This document shows positions 18,263 to 27,649 of a DNA stretch of 64,000 nt, in pieces. The notes under the pieces were generated by a model. That model made no database searches and was not told the DNA's origin. It saw only the letters and a list, made by a program, of their open reading frames with translations. Where the stretch lies: assembly GCF_000719335.1 (NCBI RefSeq), contig NZ_JOGB01000019.1:127649-191648 (forward strand), in the 5' to 3' direction. This stretch comes from Streptomyces sp. NRRL S-87 (GTDB lineage Bacteria > Actinomycetota > Actinomycetes > Streptomycetales > Streptomycetaceae). How positions within the stretch are numbered: position 1 is the stretch's first letter; each line of letters starts with the position of its first letter. A program made the position numbers and the translations under genes.

Positions 18263-19405
18263 CTACTTGTCGATGTCGCCGACGACGAAGAACATCGAGC
18301 CGAGGATCGCGACCATGTCGGCCACCAGCGTGCCGGGCAGCAGCTCGGTCAGCGCCTGGATGTTGTTGTACGAGGCCGAGCGCAGCTTGAGCCGGTACGG
18401 CGTCTTCTCGCCCTTCGAGACGAGGTAGTAGCCGTTGATGCCCAGCGGGTTCTCGGTCCACGCGTAGGTGTGGCCCTCGGGCGCCTTCAGGACCTTCGGC
18501 AGCCGCTGGTTGATCGGGCCGGGCGGCAGCTGCTCCAGCCGGTCGAGGCAGGCCTCGGCGAGTTCCAGCGCGTTGTGCGTCTGGTCCAGCAGGCACTCGA
18601 ACCGGGCCAGGCAGTCGCCCTCCTGCCGGGTGACGACCTTGAGCACGTCCTGGAGCTCGCCGTACGCCAGGTACGGCTCGTCGCGGCGCAGGTCGAAGTC
18701 GACGCCCGAGCCGCGCGCGATCGGCCCGCTGACCCCGTAGGCGTGCACGGCCCCGGCGGACAGCACGCCCACTCCGCGGGTCCGGCCGCGGAAGATCTCG
18801 TTGCCGCGGACCAGGTCGTCGTACACGGACATGCGCGAGGTGACGTCCGCGATCGCGGCCCGGGCCCGGCCCGTCCAGCCCAGCGGCAGGTCCTCCTTGA
18901 GGCCGCCGACGCGGTTGAACATGTAGTGCATGCGGCCGCCGGAGATCTCCTCCATGACGGCCTGGAGCTCCTCGCGCTCGCGGAACGCGTGGAAGATCGG
19001 GGTGATGCCGCCCAGTTCGAGCGGGTACGACCCCAGGAACATCAGGTGGTTCAGGACGCGGTTGAGCTCGGCCAGCAGCGTGCGCATCCACACGGCGCGC
19101 TCGGGCACCTCCATGCCCAGCATCCGCTCGACGGCCATGACGACGCCCAGCTCGTTCGAGAAGGCCGACAGCCAGTCGTGGCGGTTGGCCAGCATCACGA
19201 TCTGGCGGTAGTCACGGGCCTCGAACAGCTTCTCCGCGCCCCGGTGCATGTACCCGACGACGGGCTCGGCCGAGCGGATCCGCTCGCCGTCCAGGACGAG
19301 GCGCAGGCGCAGCACGCCGTGCGTGGAAGGGTGCTGGGGGCCGATGTTGAGCACCATGTCGGTGCTCTCCGCCGCACCGCCGATGCCGACCGTGGTCTCC
19401 GTCAT
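18263..19405 (-). CDS. Stand-alone NADH-quinone oxidoreductase subunit D paralogue
   Basis: This 380-residue protein is full-length NuoD, the 49-kDa-type subunit that forms the quinone site of complex I, but it stands alone rather than in a nuo operon. Conserved signatures include [42 protein letters not shown] and [10 protein letters not shown]. The quinone-site His is kept (H29). At the position of the second quinone ligand, a Tyr in canonical NuoD 49 residues further on, this protein has W78 (codon at 19172-19174). It therefore looks like a diverged second copy. It may replace or modulate NuoD, or serve another oxidoreductase. Confidence 0.92.
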   Translation of the reverse strand: MTETTVGIGGAAESTDMVLNIGPQHPSTHGVLRLRLVLDGERIRSAEPVVGYMHRGAEKLFEARDYRQIVMLANRHDWLSAFSNELGVVMAVERMLGMEVPERAVWMRTLLAELNRVLNHLMFLGSYPLELGGITPIFHAFREREELQAVMEEISGGRMHYMFNRVGGLKEDLPLGWTGRARAAIADVTSRMSVYDDLVRGNEIFRGRTRGVGVLSAGAVHAYGVSGPIARGSGVDFDLRRDEPYLAYGELQDVLKVVTRQEGDCLARFECLLDQTHNALELAEACLDRLEQLPPGPINQRLPKVLKAPEGHTYAWTENPLGINGYYLVSKGEKTPYRLKLRSASYNNIQALTELLPGTLVADMVAILGSMFFVVGDIDK

Positions 19406-19460
19406 GGGAACAGTCTCTCAGCCCCCGCTCGATCCCCGGCCGCAGCCCTACTCTGGGGGG

Positions 19461-19994
19461 ATGGAAACGGGGACGGGCACGGGGACCGGTGCGGGGACGG
19501 GGGCGGCGCCCGGGGCGGAGGTGCCCGGGGCGGAGCCCGGGTGGACCGGCCTGCCGGGTGGGCTGCTCACCCTGAGGCGCCTGCTGCTGGTGGTCTGGCT
19601 GGGCGCGGCGGCCGTCGTGGCGGGGGTGCTGCCCGGCGTGCTGGCGGGGCCGGCCTGGGCGGCGTGCGCGCTGCTGCCGCTGGCGGTGCTCGCCTGGGGC
19701 TGGGTGCTGCTGGGGCGGAACTGGCGCTCGTGGCGGTACGCCGAGCGCGCCGACGACCTGCTGATCAGCCGGGGAGTGCTGTGGCGGGAGGAGACGGTGG
19801 TCCCGTACGGCCGGATGCAGCTGGTCGAGGTCACCTCGGGCCCGCTGGAGCGGCGCTTCGGGCTGGCCTCCGTACAACTGCACACGGCGGCCGCCGCCAC
19901 GGACGCGCGCATCCCCGGCCTGGACCCGCGCGAGGCGGAGCGGCTGCGCGACCGGCTGACGGAGCTGGGCGAGGCGAGGTCGGCGGGCCTGTGA
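19461..19994 (+). CDS. Membrane bPH2-domain protein (YdbS-like)
   Basis: A 177-residue protein with a Gly/Thr-rich N-terminus (about 30 residues), two hydrophobic helices (about 38-60 and 62-80) and a C-terminal bacterial pleckstrin-like (bPH2/DUF304) domain: DDLLISRGVLWREETVVPYGRMQLVEV. YdbS-like proteins act with YdbT partners at the membrane; no reaction is known. The stop overlaps the next gene by GTGA, so the two are coupled. It is divergent from the nuoD paralogue, with 55 bases between starts. Confidence 0.87.
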   Translation: METGTGTGTGAGTGAAPGAEVPGAEPGWTGLPGGLLTLRRLLLVVWLGAAAVVAGVLPGVLAGPAWAACALLPLAVLAWGWVLLGRNWRSWRYAERADDLLISRGVLWREETVVPYGRMQLVEVTSGPLERRFGLASVQLHTAAAATDARIPGLDPREAERLRDRLTELGEARSAGL

Positions 19995-21313
19995 GCAGTA
20001 CGGAAGCGGAAGCGCGTGCCGCCGCCCGGGAGCGGCGGCTGCACCCGGTGACCCCGCTGCGCCGCGCCTGGGCCCCGATCGCCCTCGTCGCGGGCCTGGT
20101 CGTGCAGAACCCCGACCGGGCGCGCGAGTGGAGCACGGGCCTGTCGACCGGCTGGGGCGCCCTCGCGGTGGGCCTCGCGATCCCGCTCGCCGGCCTCTAC
20201 GGCTTCCTCAGCTGGTGGTTCACCCACTTCGCGGTCACCGACACCGAGCTGCGCATCCGCACCGGACTGGTCTTCCGCCGCACCGCCCACATCCGCCTCG
20301 ACCGGCTCCAGGCGGTGGACGTCACCCAGCCGCTGCTGGCCCGGATCGCCGGCGTGGCCCAGCTCAAGCTGGACGTGGTCGGCACGGAGGAGAAGGACGA
20401 GCTGGCCTACCTCGGGGAGAGGGAGGCCCGGGCGCTGCGCGCCGAGCTGCTGGCCCGGGCGGCCGGCTTCGCCCCCGAGGCGGCGGCCGAGGTCGGCGAG
20501 GCCCCCGTGCGCGAGCTGCTGCGGCTGGCGCCCCGGCAGCTGGTGCTCTCGCTCGCGCTGAGCCTGTCGGTGCCGTGCGCCGTGGCCGCCGGGCTGCTGG
20601 CGCCGCTCGTGGTGTGGCGCTTCAGCGCCAACCCGTGGGCCGCGCTGGTGGTCCTGCTGCCGATCCTGGGCGCGGTGTGGCAGGCCAGCGCCGGCCGGTT
20701 CCTGACGGAGTACGACTGGACGGTCGCCGAGTCCCCCGACGGGCTGCGCCTCGACCACGGCCTGCTCGACAAGGCCCACGAGACCGTCCCGCCGGGCCGC
20801 GTGCAGACCGTCCGGCTGGTCGAGCCGCTGCTGTGGCGGCGGCTCGGCTGGGTGCGGGTGGAACTGGCGGTGGCCGGCTCCAAGAACGAGGTCCTGGTGC
20901 CGGTCGCCGAGCGGGCCGCCGCCGAGCGGGTGATCGCGTGCGTGCTGCCCGGGGTGGACCTGGGCGCGCTGTCCTTCGCCCCCGCGCCCCGCCGGGGCGC
21001 CCGGTGGGTGGTGCCCGTGTGGTGGCGCGGCTACGGGCTGGCCGTCTCGCCGGCGGTGTTCGCGGTGCGCGGCGGGCTGCTGTGCCGGCGCACGGCGATC
21101 GTGCCGCACGCCAAGGTGCAGAGCGTCCGCCTCACCCAGGGCCCGTGGGAGCGGGCCATGGGCGTGGCGGACGTGGCCGTGGACACCGGCGCCGACAAGA
21201 CGGTGACCGCCCGGCTGCGCCCGGCAGGCGAGGCCGCGGAGCTGCTGGCCGCCCAGGCGGAGCGGTCCCGGACGGGCCGGCGCACCGCCCGCCCGGACCG
21301 CTGGATGACCTAA
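19991..21313 (+). CDS. Membrane protein with repeated bPH2 domains (YdbT-like)
   Basis: A 440-residue partner of the preceding YdbS-like protein, starting with GTG within its stop codon. It has hydrophobic pairs at about residues 25-65 and 180-230, and three bPH2-like units. The first follows FAVTDTELRIRTGLVFRRTAHIRLDRLQAV, the second WTVAESPDGLRLDHGLLDKAHETVPPGRVQ, and the third AVRGGLLCRRTAIVPHAKVQSV. This matches the YdbT architecture of alternating membrane pairs and bPH2 domains. Function is unknown; in Bacillus the pair is linked to resistance to a few antibiotics. Confidence 0.87.
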   Translation: MSSTEAEARAAARERRLHPVTPLRRAWAPIALVAGLVVQNPDRAREWSTGLSTGWGALAVGLAIPLAGLYGFLSWWFTHFAVTDTELRIRTGLVFRRTAHIRLDRLQAVDVTQPLLARIAGVAQLKLDVVGTEEKDELAYLGEREARALRAELLARAAGFAPEAAAEVGEAPVRELLRLAPRQLVLSLALSLSVPCAVAAGLLAPLVVWRFSANPWAALVVLLPILGAVWQASAGRFLTEYDWTVAESPDGLRLDHGLLDKAHETVPPGRVQTVRLVEPLLWRRLGWVRVELAVAGSKNEVLVPVAERAAAERVIACVLPGVDLGALSFAPAPRRGARWVVPVWWRGYGLAVSPAVFAVRGGLLCRRTAIVPHAKVQSVRLTQGPWERAMGVADVAVDTGADKTVTARLRPAGEAAELLAAQAERSRTGRRTARPDRWMT

Positions 21314-21380
21314 CGGGTGTGGGGCGGATCAGGGTCGGGTAGCCCCCGGGGCCGCCCCGTACCCCGCCGGCGGTCGGACG

Positions 21381-22058
21381 TCAGGCCGCCGGCCCGCTGC
21401 CCGCCCGCACCATCCCGGTCTCGTACGCCAGCACCACGACCTGGACGCGGTCGCGCAGGCCCAGCTTGGTCAGGATGCGCCCCACGTGGGTCTTGACGGT
21501 GGCCTCCGACAGCACCAGCCGGGCCGCGATCTCCCCGTTCGACAGCCCCTGCGCCACCAGCAGCATGACCTCGCGCTCGCGATCGGTCAGCCGTTCCAGC
21601 TCCTTGTGCTGCGGCTCCGCCGTGGTCGTCGGCAGCATCGGCGCGAACCGGTCCAGCAGCCGCCGCGTCGTGGACGGGGCCACCACCGCGTCACCGCTGT
21701 GCACGGAGCGGATGGCCGCCAGCAGCTCCGCCGGCGGCACGTCCTTCAGCATGAAGCCGCTGGCCCCCGCCTTCAGCCCGGAGAACGCGTACTCGTCCAG
21801 GTCGAAGGTGGTCAGGATGATGACCTTGGGGTGGTTCTCCTGCTCGCAGATCCGGCGCGTGGCCTCGACCCCGTCGAGCTTCGGCATGCGGACGTCCATC
21901 AGCACCACGTCGACGGTCGTCGCCCGCAGCACCTCCAGCGCCTCCAGGCCGTCGCCCGCCTCCGCGACCACGTCCATGTCCGGCTGGGCCGCGAGGACCA
22001 TCCGGAAACCGGTGCGCAGCAGCACCTGGTCGTCGACCAGCATGACTCGGATGGACAT
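21381..22058 (-). CDS. NarL/FixJ-family response regulator
   Basis: A 225-residue two-component regulator. The receiver domain begins RVMLVDDQVLLRTGFRMVL, with the phosphorylatable Asp in VVLMDVRMPKLDGVEA and the Lys in FMLKDVPPAELLAAI. The C-terminal LuxR helix-turn-helix is LTDREREVMLLVAQGLSNGEIAARLVLSEATVKTHV (about residues 155-190). It lies 108 bases downstream of its kinase gene, separated by a small tandem repeat, and is presumably co-transcribed. The regulon cannot be read from the sequence. Confidence 0.95.
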   Translation of the reverse strand: MSIRVMLVDDQVLLRTGFRMVLAAQPDMDVVAEAGDGLEALEVLRATTVDVVLMDVRMPKLDGVEATRRICEQENHPKVIILTTFDLDEYAFSGLKAGASGFMLKDVPPAELLAAIRSVHSGDAVVAPSTTRRLLDRFAPMLPTTTAEPQHKELERLTDREREVMLLVAQGLSNGEIAARLVLSEATVKTHVGRILTKLGLRDRVQVVVLAYETGMVRAGSGPAA

Positions 22059-22091
22059 CCCGTAATCCCTATCCCTTGGTTCGGGGCCCTT

Positions 22092-22133
22092 CGGCCCTGT
22101 GCCTCTACGGCCCTGTGCCTCTTCGGCCCTGTC
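22092..22133. repeat. 16-bp tandem repeat between kinase and regulator genes
   Basis: Two full copies and one partial copy of CGGCCCTGTGCCTCTN (22092-22107, 22108-22123, 22124-22133) fill the middle of the 108-base gap within the two-component operon. Confidence 0.85.
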
Positions 22134-22166
22134 AGGACCCGCCGGCCCGCCCGGCCCGCCCCCGCG

Positions 22167-23369
22167 TCAGGACTTCCCCTTCAGCGGCAGCAGCGCGCTG
22201 ATCCGGAAGCCGCCGCCCGGCCGGGGACCCGCGTCCAGCGTGCCCCCCACCATGCCGATCCGCTCCCGCATGCCGATCAGTCCGTGCCCGGCCCCGTCCG
22301 CGCCGCCGTCCTCGTACAGCTCGTGCGCCGCGCCCCGGCCGTCGTCCTCGACCAGCAGGCCGAGCCCGTCGTCGAAGTAGACCAGGCGCACCCGGGCCTT
22401 CGCCTCGGGGCCGCCGTGCTTGCGCGTGTTCGTGAGGGCCTCCTGCACGATCCGGTACGCCGTCAGCTCCACGCCGCTGGGCAGCGGGCGCGGGGCGCCC
22501 TCGACCTCGAAGTCCACCACGAGGCCGGCCTGCCGGACCTGTTCGACCAGGACCTCGATCTGCTCCACGTCCGGCTGGGGCACGTAGTCCTCGGAGTCCT
22601 GCGGCTCGCCGGTGCGCAGCACGCCCAGCAGGCGGCGCATCTCGGCCAGCGCCTGGCGGCCGGTGGTGGAGATCGTCTCCAGGGCCTGCTTGGCCTGCTC
22701 CGGCGCCATGTCGATGACGTACGCCGCGCCGTCCGCCTGCACCACCATCACCGAGACGTTGTGCGCGACGACGTCGTGCAGCTCGCGGGCGATCCGGGCG
22801 CGCTCGGCGGCCACCGCCACCTTCGCCTGGGCCTCGCGCTCCTTCTCCAGCCGGCGGTTCTTCTCCTCCAGCTGCGCGAAGTACGCCCGCCGGGTGCGGA
22901 TCGAGTCGCCCAGCACCCAGGCCAGCGCGAACGGCACGGTCGCCATGAACGGCGTCGCGATGTCGTTGGTGGGGTCGGCCCCGGTGAAGCCCCAGCGCAG
23001 CGCCGCCAGCGGGGCGGCCAGGAGACCGGAGCCGAAGGCGACCCGCGAGAGCCATCGGGGCACCTCGGCGGAGGCGGCGACCGTGTAGAGGATGAGGAGC
23101 ATGGCCACGTCTGCCATGTGGGGCTGGACGTCCGCCGCGAGCTGGAACGCCCCCGCGCCCACCGCCAGCCAGTACATGGCGGCGGTGAAGCGCCGGCGCA
23201 GGGCGGTGACCACGCAGAGCGCGGTCACCGAGACCATCGCCAGCAGCCGGGCCGGCACCGAGCCGTGCTCCGAGGCGACCTCCAGCGTCGAGACGCCGAA
23301 GAGCAGCACAGCCCAGAAGCTGTCGACGCCCGTCGGGTGCCTGCGGAGGAAGTCGTAGAAGCGCTGCAC
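22167..23369 (-). CDS. Sensor histidine kinase (HisKA_3/NarX-like)
   Basis: A 400-residue kinase with four to five hydrophobic helices in the first ~150 residues and little extracytoplasmic sequence. It therefore probably senses a membrane signal or acts through partners. A short coiled coil (QLEEKNRRLEKEREAQAKVA) leads to the H-box ERARIARELHDVVAHNVSVM (phospho-His about residue 207). The catalytic domain has N-box-like YRIVQEALTNTRKHGGPEA and the GHGLIGMRERIGMVGG region. It is the upstream member of the operon with the NarL-type regulator. Confidence 0.94.
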   Translation of the reverse strand: MQRFYDFLRRHPTGVDSFWAVLLFGVSTLEVASEHGSVPARLLAMVSVTALCVVTALRRRFTAAMYWLAVGAGAFQLAADVQPHMADVAMLLILYTVAASAEVPRWLSRVAFGSGLLAAPLAALRWGFTGADPTNDIATPFMATVPFALAWVLGDSIRTRRAYFAQLEEKNRRLEKEREAQAKVAVAAERARIARELHDVVAHNVSVMVVQADGAAYVIDMAPEQAKQALETISTTGRQALAEMRRLLGVLRTGEPQDSEDYVPQPDVEQIEVLVEQVRQAGLVVDFEVEGAPRPLPSGVELTAYRIVQEALTNTRKHGGPEAKARVRLVYFDDGLGLLVEDDGRGAAHELYEDGGADGAGHGLIGMRERIGMVGGTLDAGPRPGGGFRISALLPLKGKS

Positions 23370-23494
23370 GTAACCCAGAGTAGGGAAGGGGGATAGGTGC
23401 CGGAGTCAACCGCAGGGGCGATCTCTCTCCTGGGGCGCCTACTCCCCAAGGTGGAGTACCTCCCGCCCCTCCGGGTGCACCTACCTTTGTGCGC

Positions 23495-24487
23495 ATGAGC
23501 GGTGATCTGGGGACCGGGGCGGCGGAGCCGGCCGGGCCGGTGGGCTGGCGGCGGGCGATGGAGCGGGCCCTGTACGGGCCGGACGGTTTCTACGTGCGCC
23601 CGCAGGGCCCGGGCCCCGCCGGCCACTTCCGCACCTCCGTGCACGCCTCCCCCCTGTACGCCGGGGCGGTGGCCGAGCTGCTGCGGCGGGTGGACGGGGC
23701 CCTCGGGGGGCCGCCGGAGCTGGCGTTCGTCGACATGGCCGCCGGGCGCGGGGAGCTGATCACCGGGGTGCTGGCCGCGCTGCCGGCGGACACGGCCGCG
23801 CGCGTGCGCCCGTACGCCGTGGACCTCGCCCCGCGCCCGGCCGGCCTGGACCCGCGGATCGACTGGAGGCCCCGGCCGCCGACCGGGGTGGAAGGGCTGC
23901 TGTTCGCCAACGAGTGGCTGGACAACGTGCCGCTCGACGTCGCCGAGGACGGCCGGTACGTGCTGGTGGCCGAGGACGGCTCCGAGGAGCCCGGCGGGCC
24001 GGTGGCCGCGGCGGACCGGGACTGGCTGGATCGGTGGTGGCCGGGCTGGCGCGACGGCGGGCGGGCCGAGATCGGCCGCCCGCGCGACGAGGCCTGGTCC
24101 GCCGCGGCCGGCTGCGTGGCGCGGGGCCTGGCGGTGGCCGTCGACTACGCGCACGCGCGCGCCGAGCGGCCCCCGTACGGCACGCTCACCGGCTTCCGCG
24201 GCGGCCGCGAGGTACGCCCGGTCCCGGACGGAAGCTGCGACGTCACCGCCCACGTGGCGCTGGACGCGTGCGCCGGGCCGGACGCGGTGCTGCTGACGCA
24301 GCGCGCGGCGCTGGCGGAGCTGGGGGTGTGGGGGGCGCGGCCGCCGCTGTCCCTGGCGGCGGCGGACCCGGCGGCCTACGTCCGGGCCCTGGCGGGTGCG
24401 GGCGAGGCGGCCGAGCTCACGGCGCGCGGGGGCCTGGGGGACTTCGGGTGGCTGGTGGAGGCGCGGGGGATCGACCGGGTGCTGTGA
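23495..24487 (+). CDS. MidA/NDUFAF7-type SAM-dependent methyltransferase (PF02636)
   Basis: A 330-residue class I methyltransferase. The SAM motif is [19 protein letters not shown] (about residues 80-98); [13 protein letters not shown] corresponds to the family-specific ANE(F/W)xDxxP segment. [16 protein letters not shown] followed by [11 protein letters not shown] matches the later conserved block of MidA. In mitochondria the homologue NDUFAF7 dimethylates an arginine of NDUFS2, the NuoD counterpart, during complex I assembly. A NuoD paralogue lies about 4 kb away, with that Arg retained. It is a shorter form than mitochondrial NDUFAF7. The GTG two codons earlier is an alternative start. Confidence 0.88.
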   Translation: MSGDLGTGAAEPAGPVGWRRAMERALYGPDGFYVRPQGPGPAGHFRTSVHASPLYAGAVAELLRRVDGALGGPPELAFVDMAAGRGELITGVLAALPADTAARVRPYAVDLAPRPAGLDPRIDWRPRPPTGVEGLLFANEWLDNVPLDVAEDGRYVLVAEDGSEEPGGPVAAADRDWLDRWWPGWRDGGRAEIGRPRDEAWSAAAGCVARGLAVAVDYAHARAERPPYGTLTGFRGGREVRPVPDGSCDVTAHVALDACAGPDAVLLTQRAALAELGVWGARPPLSLAAADPAAYVRALAGAGEAAELTARGGLGDFGWLVEARGIDRVL

Positions 24488-24514
24488 CGCGCCGACCGAC
24501 CGGGTTCTCCGACG

Positions 24515-24558
24515 CGCCGAGGGGGTGCCGCCACGACCCTGGCGGCACCCCCTCGGCG
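24515..24558. terminator. Bidirectional terminator between methyltransferase and aminopeptidase genes
   Basis: A perfect 18-bp inverted repeat (24515-24532 with 24541-24558, loop ACGACCCT) lies between two convergent genes. No U-tract. Confidence 0.85.
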
Positions 24559-24572
24559 GGTGTTCCGTGCCG

Positions 24573-26126
24573 TTACTCCGTCACGTCGTGGCCCTCGTGC
24601 AGGCCGCCGCCGCTGCCGCTGCCGCCGGTCGGGGTGGAGGTCACCGGCTGCGTCAGGGGCGCGAGGTCGTAGGCGTAGTGGCCGACCGCGTCCGCGATGA
24701 CGTCGATGTTCACGTCGAAGGCCGGCATGTTGATGTTGGTGATGTCGTCGCCCTTGGCGTGGTAGTTCACGTCGTACGCGACGCCCGCCGTGCCGCCGTA
24801 CCTGGCGGCCTGGGCCTCGGTCTTGATGCCCTCGGCGCCGGTGAACGTGCCGCCGGACGGGATGCCCGCGCCGATGAACGGCCCGTAGTCGGAGCGGCCG
24901 GTGAAGTCCGTGCCCTCGTGCGGGATGTTCTGCGAGGTCAGGAAGTCGTTGATGCCCTTCTCGAGCTGCGCGGAGCCCTCGGGGCCGGGGCCGGAGCCGA
25001 CGCCGTCCGAGTCGTCGCCGTCGTAGACGAAGTACGCGGCGTTCGGCGAGGCGATCATGTCGAAGTTCAGGTACAGCCTGATCTGCTTCTTCTGCGCCTC
25101 GGAGAGCGAGTCGACGTACGCGTCGGAGCCCAGCAGGCCGAACTCCTCCGCCGACCACCAGGCGAAGCGGACCTTGTTCTTGACCTTCTCCTTCGACTTG
25201 GCCAGCTGCTGGGCCACCGTCAGGATGCCCGCCGAGCCGGAACCGTTGTCGTTGATGCCGGGGCCCGCGGTGACGGAGTCGAGGTGGGCGCCGAGGAAGA
25301 CCGTGTTGTCCGGGTCGCCGCCGGGGGTCTCGGCGACCACGTTGAAGGTCTTCCGGGCCTCGTGGATCTCCCGGATGTCCAGGTTCACGGTGACGGGGCC
25401 GGCCGCGATCTCGGCGGCCAGCGCCTCGCCGTCGGCCTGGGTGAGGCCGCCGGTGGGGATCTTGCCGACGTTCGGGTCGGCCAGGGTGCCGTTGAGGGTG
25501 CCGGCGGTGTTGTTGTAGACGATCGCGCCGATGGCGCCCGCGGCCGCCGCGTTGGCCTGCTTGGCCGCGAAGGTGCAGCCGCCGCGCTTGATCAGGGCGA
25601 TCCTGCCGGCATAGTTGCCGGTGGCGTAGTCCCCGGCGTCGCAGCCGTTGGTGTTGTCGGCGTCCACCGGGACCGCCGCGAGCTGCCCGGTGATGCCGCC
25701 CTCGGGACCGCTCGCCGTGTACGTCATCAGCTTGATCGCGACGTCCCGCGGGGTGGGGGAGACCACCTTCAGCTTCTCGGCGATCGGGGCCGTGTAGACG
25801 AAGTCGAACTCGTGCCGGACCGGCTTGTAGCCGGCGCCGCGCAGGACCGCCTCCACGTACTTCGCGGACTGCTCGTGGCCCTTCGAGCCGGCCACCCGGG
25901 TGCCGCCGTTGTAGTCCGCGATGGACTGCAGCGTCTGGAGGTGCTTGAAGGCGGCCTTCGCGGTGGAGTCCTTCACGAGCTTCCTGGCCAGCGCGTCGCC
26001 CTTGTTGGCCCAGCTGGGGCTCCCGTCGCCGGGCGTGGCGCCGGCGGGGCCCGCGATGAGCAGCGGGGAGACGAGGGCGGCGGCCGCCAGGGCGGCGGTG
26101 GCGGCGGCTATACGGCGTGCGGGCAT
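24573..26126 (-). CDS. Secreted M28-family aminopeptidase with PA domain (S. griseus aminopeptidase-like)
   Basis: A 517-residue exported zinc peptidase. The N-terminus MPARRIAAATAALAAAALVS is a signal peptide with likely cleavage after AGA. A protease-associated domain (GDYATGNYAGRIALIKRGGC to LNGTLADPNVG) spans about residues 135-240. The M28 catalytic domain follows with the metal ligands visible: GAHLDS, GINDNGSGSAG, WSAEEFGLLGS, NFDMIASPN and NYHAKGDDITN. It matches leucine-type aminopeptidases that process extracellular peptides. It ends in a Ser/Gly/His-rich tail. It has its own promoter region; a CATAAC-like -10 is possible near 26200. Confidence 0.94.
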   Translation of the reverse strand: MPARRIAAATAALAAAALVSPLLIAGPAGATPGDGSPSWANKGDALARKLVKDSTAKAAFKHLQTLQSIADYNGGTRVAGSKGHEQSAKYVEAVLRGAGYKPVRHEFDFVYTAPIAEKLKVVSPTPRDVAIKLMTYTASGPEGGITGQLAAVPVDADNTNGCDAGDYATGNYAGRIALIKRGGCTFAAKQANAAAAGAIGAIVYNNTAGTLNGTLADPNVGKIPTGGLTQADGEALAAEIAAGPVTVNLDIREIHEARKTFNVVAETPGGDPDNTVFLGAHLDSVTAGPGINDNGSGSAGILTVAQQLAKSKEKVKNKVRFAWWSAEEFGLLGSDAYVDSLSEAQKKQIRLYLNFDMIASPNAAYFVYDGDDSDGVGSGPGPEGSAQLEKGINDFLTSQNIPHEGTDFTGRSDYGPFIGAGIPSGGTFTGAEGIKTEAQAARYGGTAGVAYDVNYHAKGDDITNINMPAFDVNIDVIADAVGHYAYDLAPLTQPVTSTPTGGSGSGGGLHEGHDVTE

Positions 26127-26403
26127 GGACGTCCTTTCACACGGCAGGCAGGGGAGTGCACCGAGGTGGGGCGTGGAGCTGGGACGCGCGGTGCACGCAC
26201 GTTATGCGGGTGCCGCCCGGTCTCGCCAGGCTTTTCGCTGATTCCGGTTGATGAATTCCATATATCGGTACCGCGGCAGGGGGGCGCGAGTGTTGACCCG
26301 GCATCAGGGGGAAGCGCTGGGCCATCAGGGCCGCGGCGTCGCGGGTGGCGGCCGGCGAACCGCCGCCCACGGGCCGGGGCCGCCGGCTCCGCCCGCCGCC
26401 GGG
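26127..26403. other. Gap between the aminopeptidase and the ArsR-type regulator
   Basis: 277 bases, including a locally AT-rich patch at about 26240-26275 (TTCCATATATCGG) that stands out from the GC-rich surroundings and may hold the promoter of the minus-strand aminopeptidase. No gene is seen. Confidence 0.4.
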
Positions 26404-27534
26404 TCAGCGCAGGATGCCCTCGACGAGGTCGGAGCCCAGCCGCGCCACCGTTCCGATGTCCAACTGGTGCTGGACGTAGCGCCCCTGACGGCGGGTGGTC
26501 AGCAGCCCGGCCTTCTTCAGCACCGACAGGTGGCGGGAGACCTCGGGGGCGCTGATGCCGTACGTGTTCGCCAACTCCCCCGTGGTCGCGGGCCCGCGCG
26601 CCAGGCTCCGGCACAGCCGCATGCGCATCGGGTGCGCGAGCGCCTCCATCCGGCGCTGCAGCAGCTCCACCGGGCCCGGACCCGGCAGCTCCGCGGAGCG
26701 CACCGGGTACTGCACCACGGGCCGCCAGCCCGCGGCGTGCAGCACCAGCAGGTGGGGCCAGCCGAAGGTGGACGGGACCAGGACCAGTCCGGGGCCGAGC
26801 TCCGGGTCGACGGCGGAGGTGTCGCCCGTGGTCATCTTGTCGACGGTGATCACGGATCCGGCCGGGTCCACGGACAGGGCGGTGGACACCCCCGCCAGCG
26901 CGGCCGCCAGGCCCTTGCGCCGCAGCAGCTCGGTCTGGTGGCGGGCGTGGGCCGCCAGCCCCGGCGCGATGCGCCGCCAGGTCTCCCCGAAGAAGGCCTC
27001 CTCGCAGTCCTCGAGGAGCCGGCGCAGCCAGGCCCGTACGGTGCCGGGCTCCGCCAGCAGCCGGTTCGTGAACCCGAGCTGCCGCGGCCCCCGGGCGGCG
27101 GCCGCCTCCAGCGCGCGGGTCCGCGCGGCCGGGTCGGTCAGGGGGGAGGGGCCGCCGCCCTCGTTGTAGTGGGCGAGCGCGCAGTGCTCCAGGGCGGCCG
27201 CGACGAACCGCTCGTCCGGCAGCCGGTCGAGCAGGTCGAGCTCCTCGGCCAGCGTCGCCCCGGGCAGGCGGGGGCCGTCGGGGGCCGCGGGCAGTCCCGC
27301 GAAGGGCATGAAGACGTCCGAGTACGACACCTGCCACAGGAACCCGGCCTCCAGCAGCCGGTCCGCCAGGCCCGGGTCGAGCCGGGCGGCGGTGGCCGTG
27401 GTCCAGGAGGCCAGGTTCGGGTGGTGGGCGGGCTGCGCGAGCGCGTGCAGCACCATGCACAGCTCCGCGAGCGGCGACGGGGCGAACACGATCCGTCCGT
27501 GCTCCAGCCCGCCGATGTCGATGGTCACGCCCAT
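26404..27534 (-). CDS. ArsR-family transcriptional regulator with large N-terminal domain (DUF5937-type)
   Basis: A 376-residue regulator. The C-terminal winged helix is ArsR-like: LLQRRMEALAHPMRMRLCRS, then TTGELANTYGISAPEVSRHLSVLKKAGLLTTRRQGRYVQHQL (about residues 300-355). The long N-terminal ~280 residues have no metal-site cysteines of classical ArsR proteins and resemble the DUF5937 domain found in many Streptomyces regulators. The signal is unknown. The gene follows, on the same strand, the threonine aldolase-like gene, whose stop is 115 bases upstream of its ATG. Confidence 0.88.
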   Translation of the reverse strand: MGVTIDIGGLEHGRIVFAPSPLAELCMVLHALAQPAHHPNLASWTTATAARLDPGLADRLLEAGFLWQVSYSDVFMPFAGLPAAPDGPRLPGATLAEELDLLDRLPDERFVAAALEHCALAHYNEGGGPSPLTDPAARTRALEAAAARGPRQLGFTNRLLAEPGTVRAWLRRLLEDCEEAFFGETWRRIAPGLAAHARHQTELLRRKGLAAALAGVSTALSVDPAGSVITVDKMTTGDTSAVDPELGPGLVLVPSTFGWPHLLVLHAAGWRPVVQYPVRSAELPGPGPVELLQRRMEALAHPMRMRLCRSLARGPATTGELANTYGISAPEVSRHLSVLKKAGLLTTRRQGRYVQHQLDIGTVARLGSDLVEGILR

Positions 27535-27649
27535 CGGGCCATTGTCCCCGTACGTCCGGCGGCGCCCGGGGGCGCCTCCGCAGCGGCCGGCGGCGTCGGG
27601 ACGCGGCCCGGGACGCGGGCCGGGGCGCGGGCCGGGGCGCGGGCCCGGG

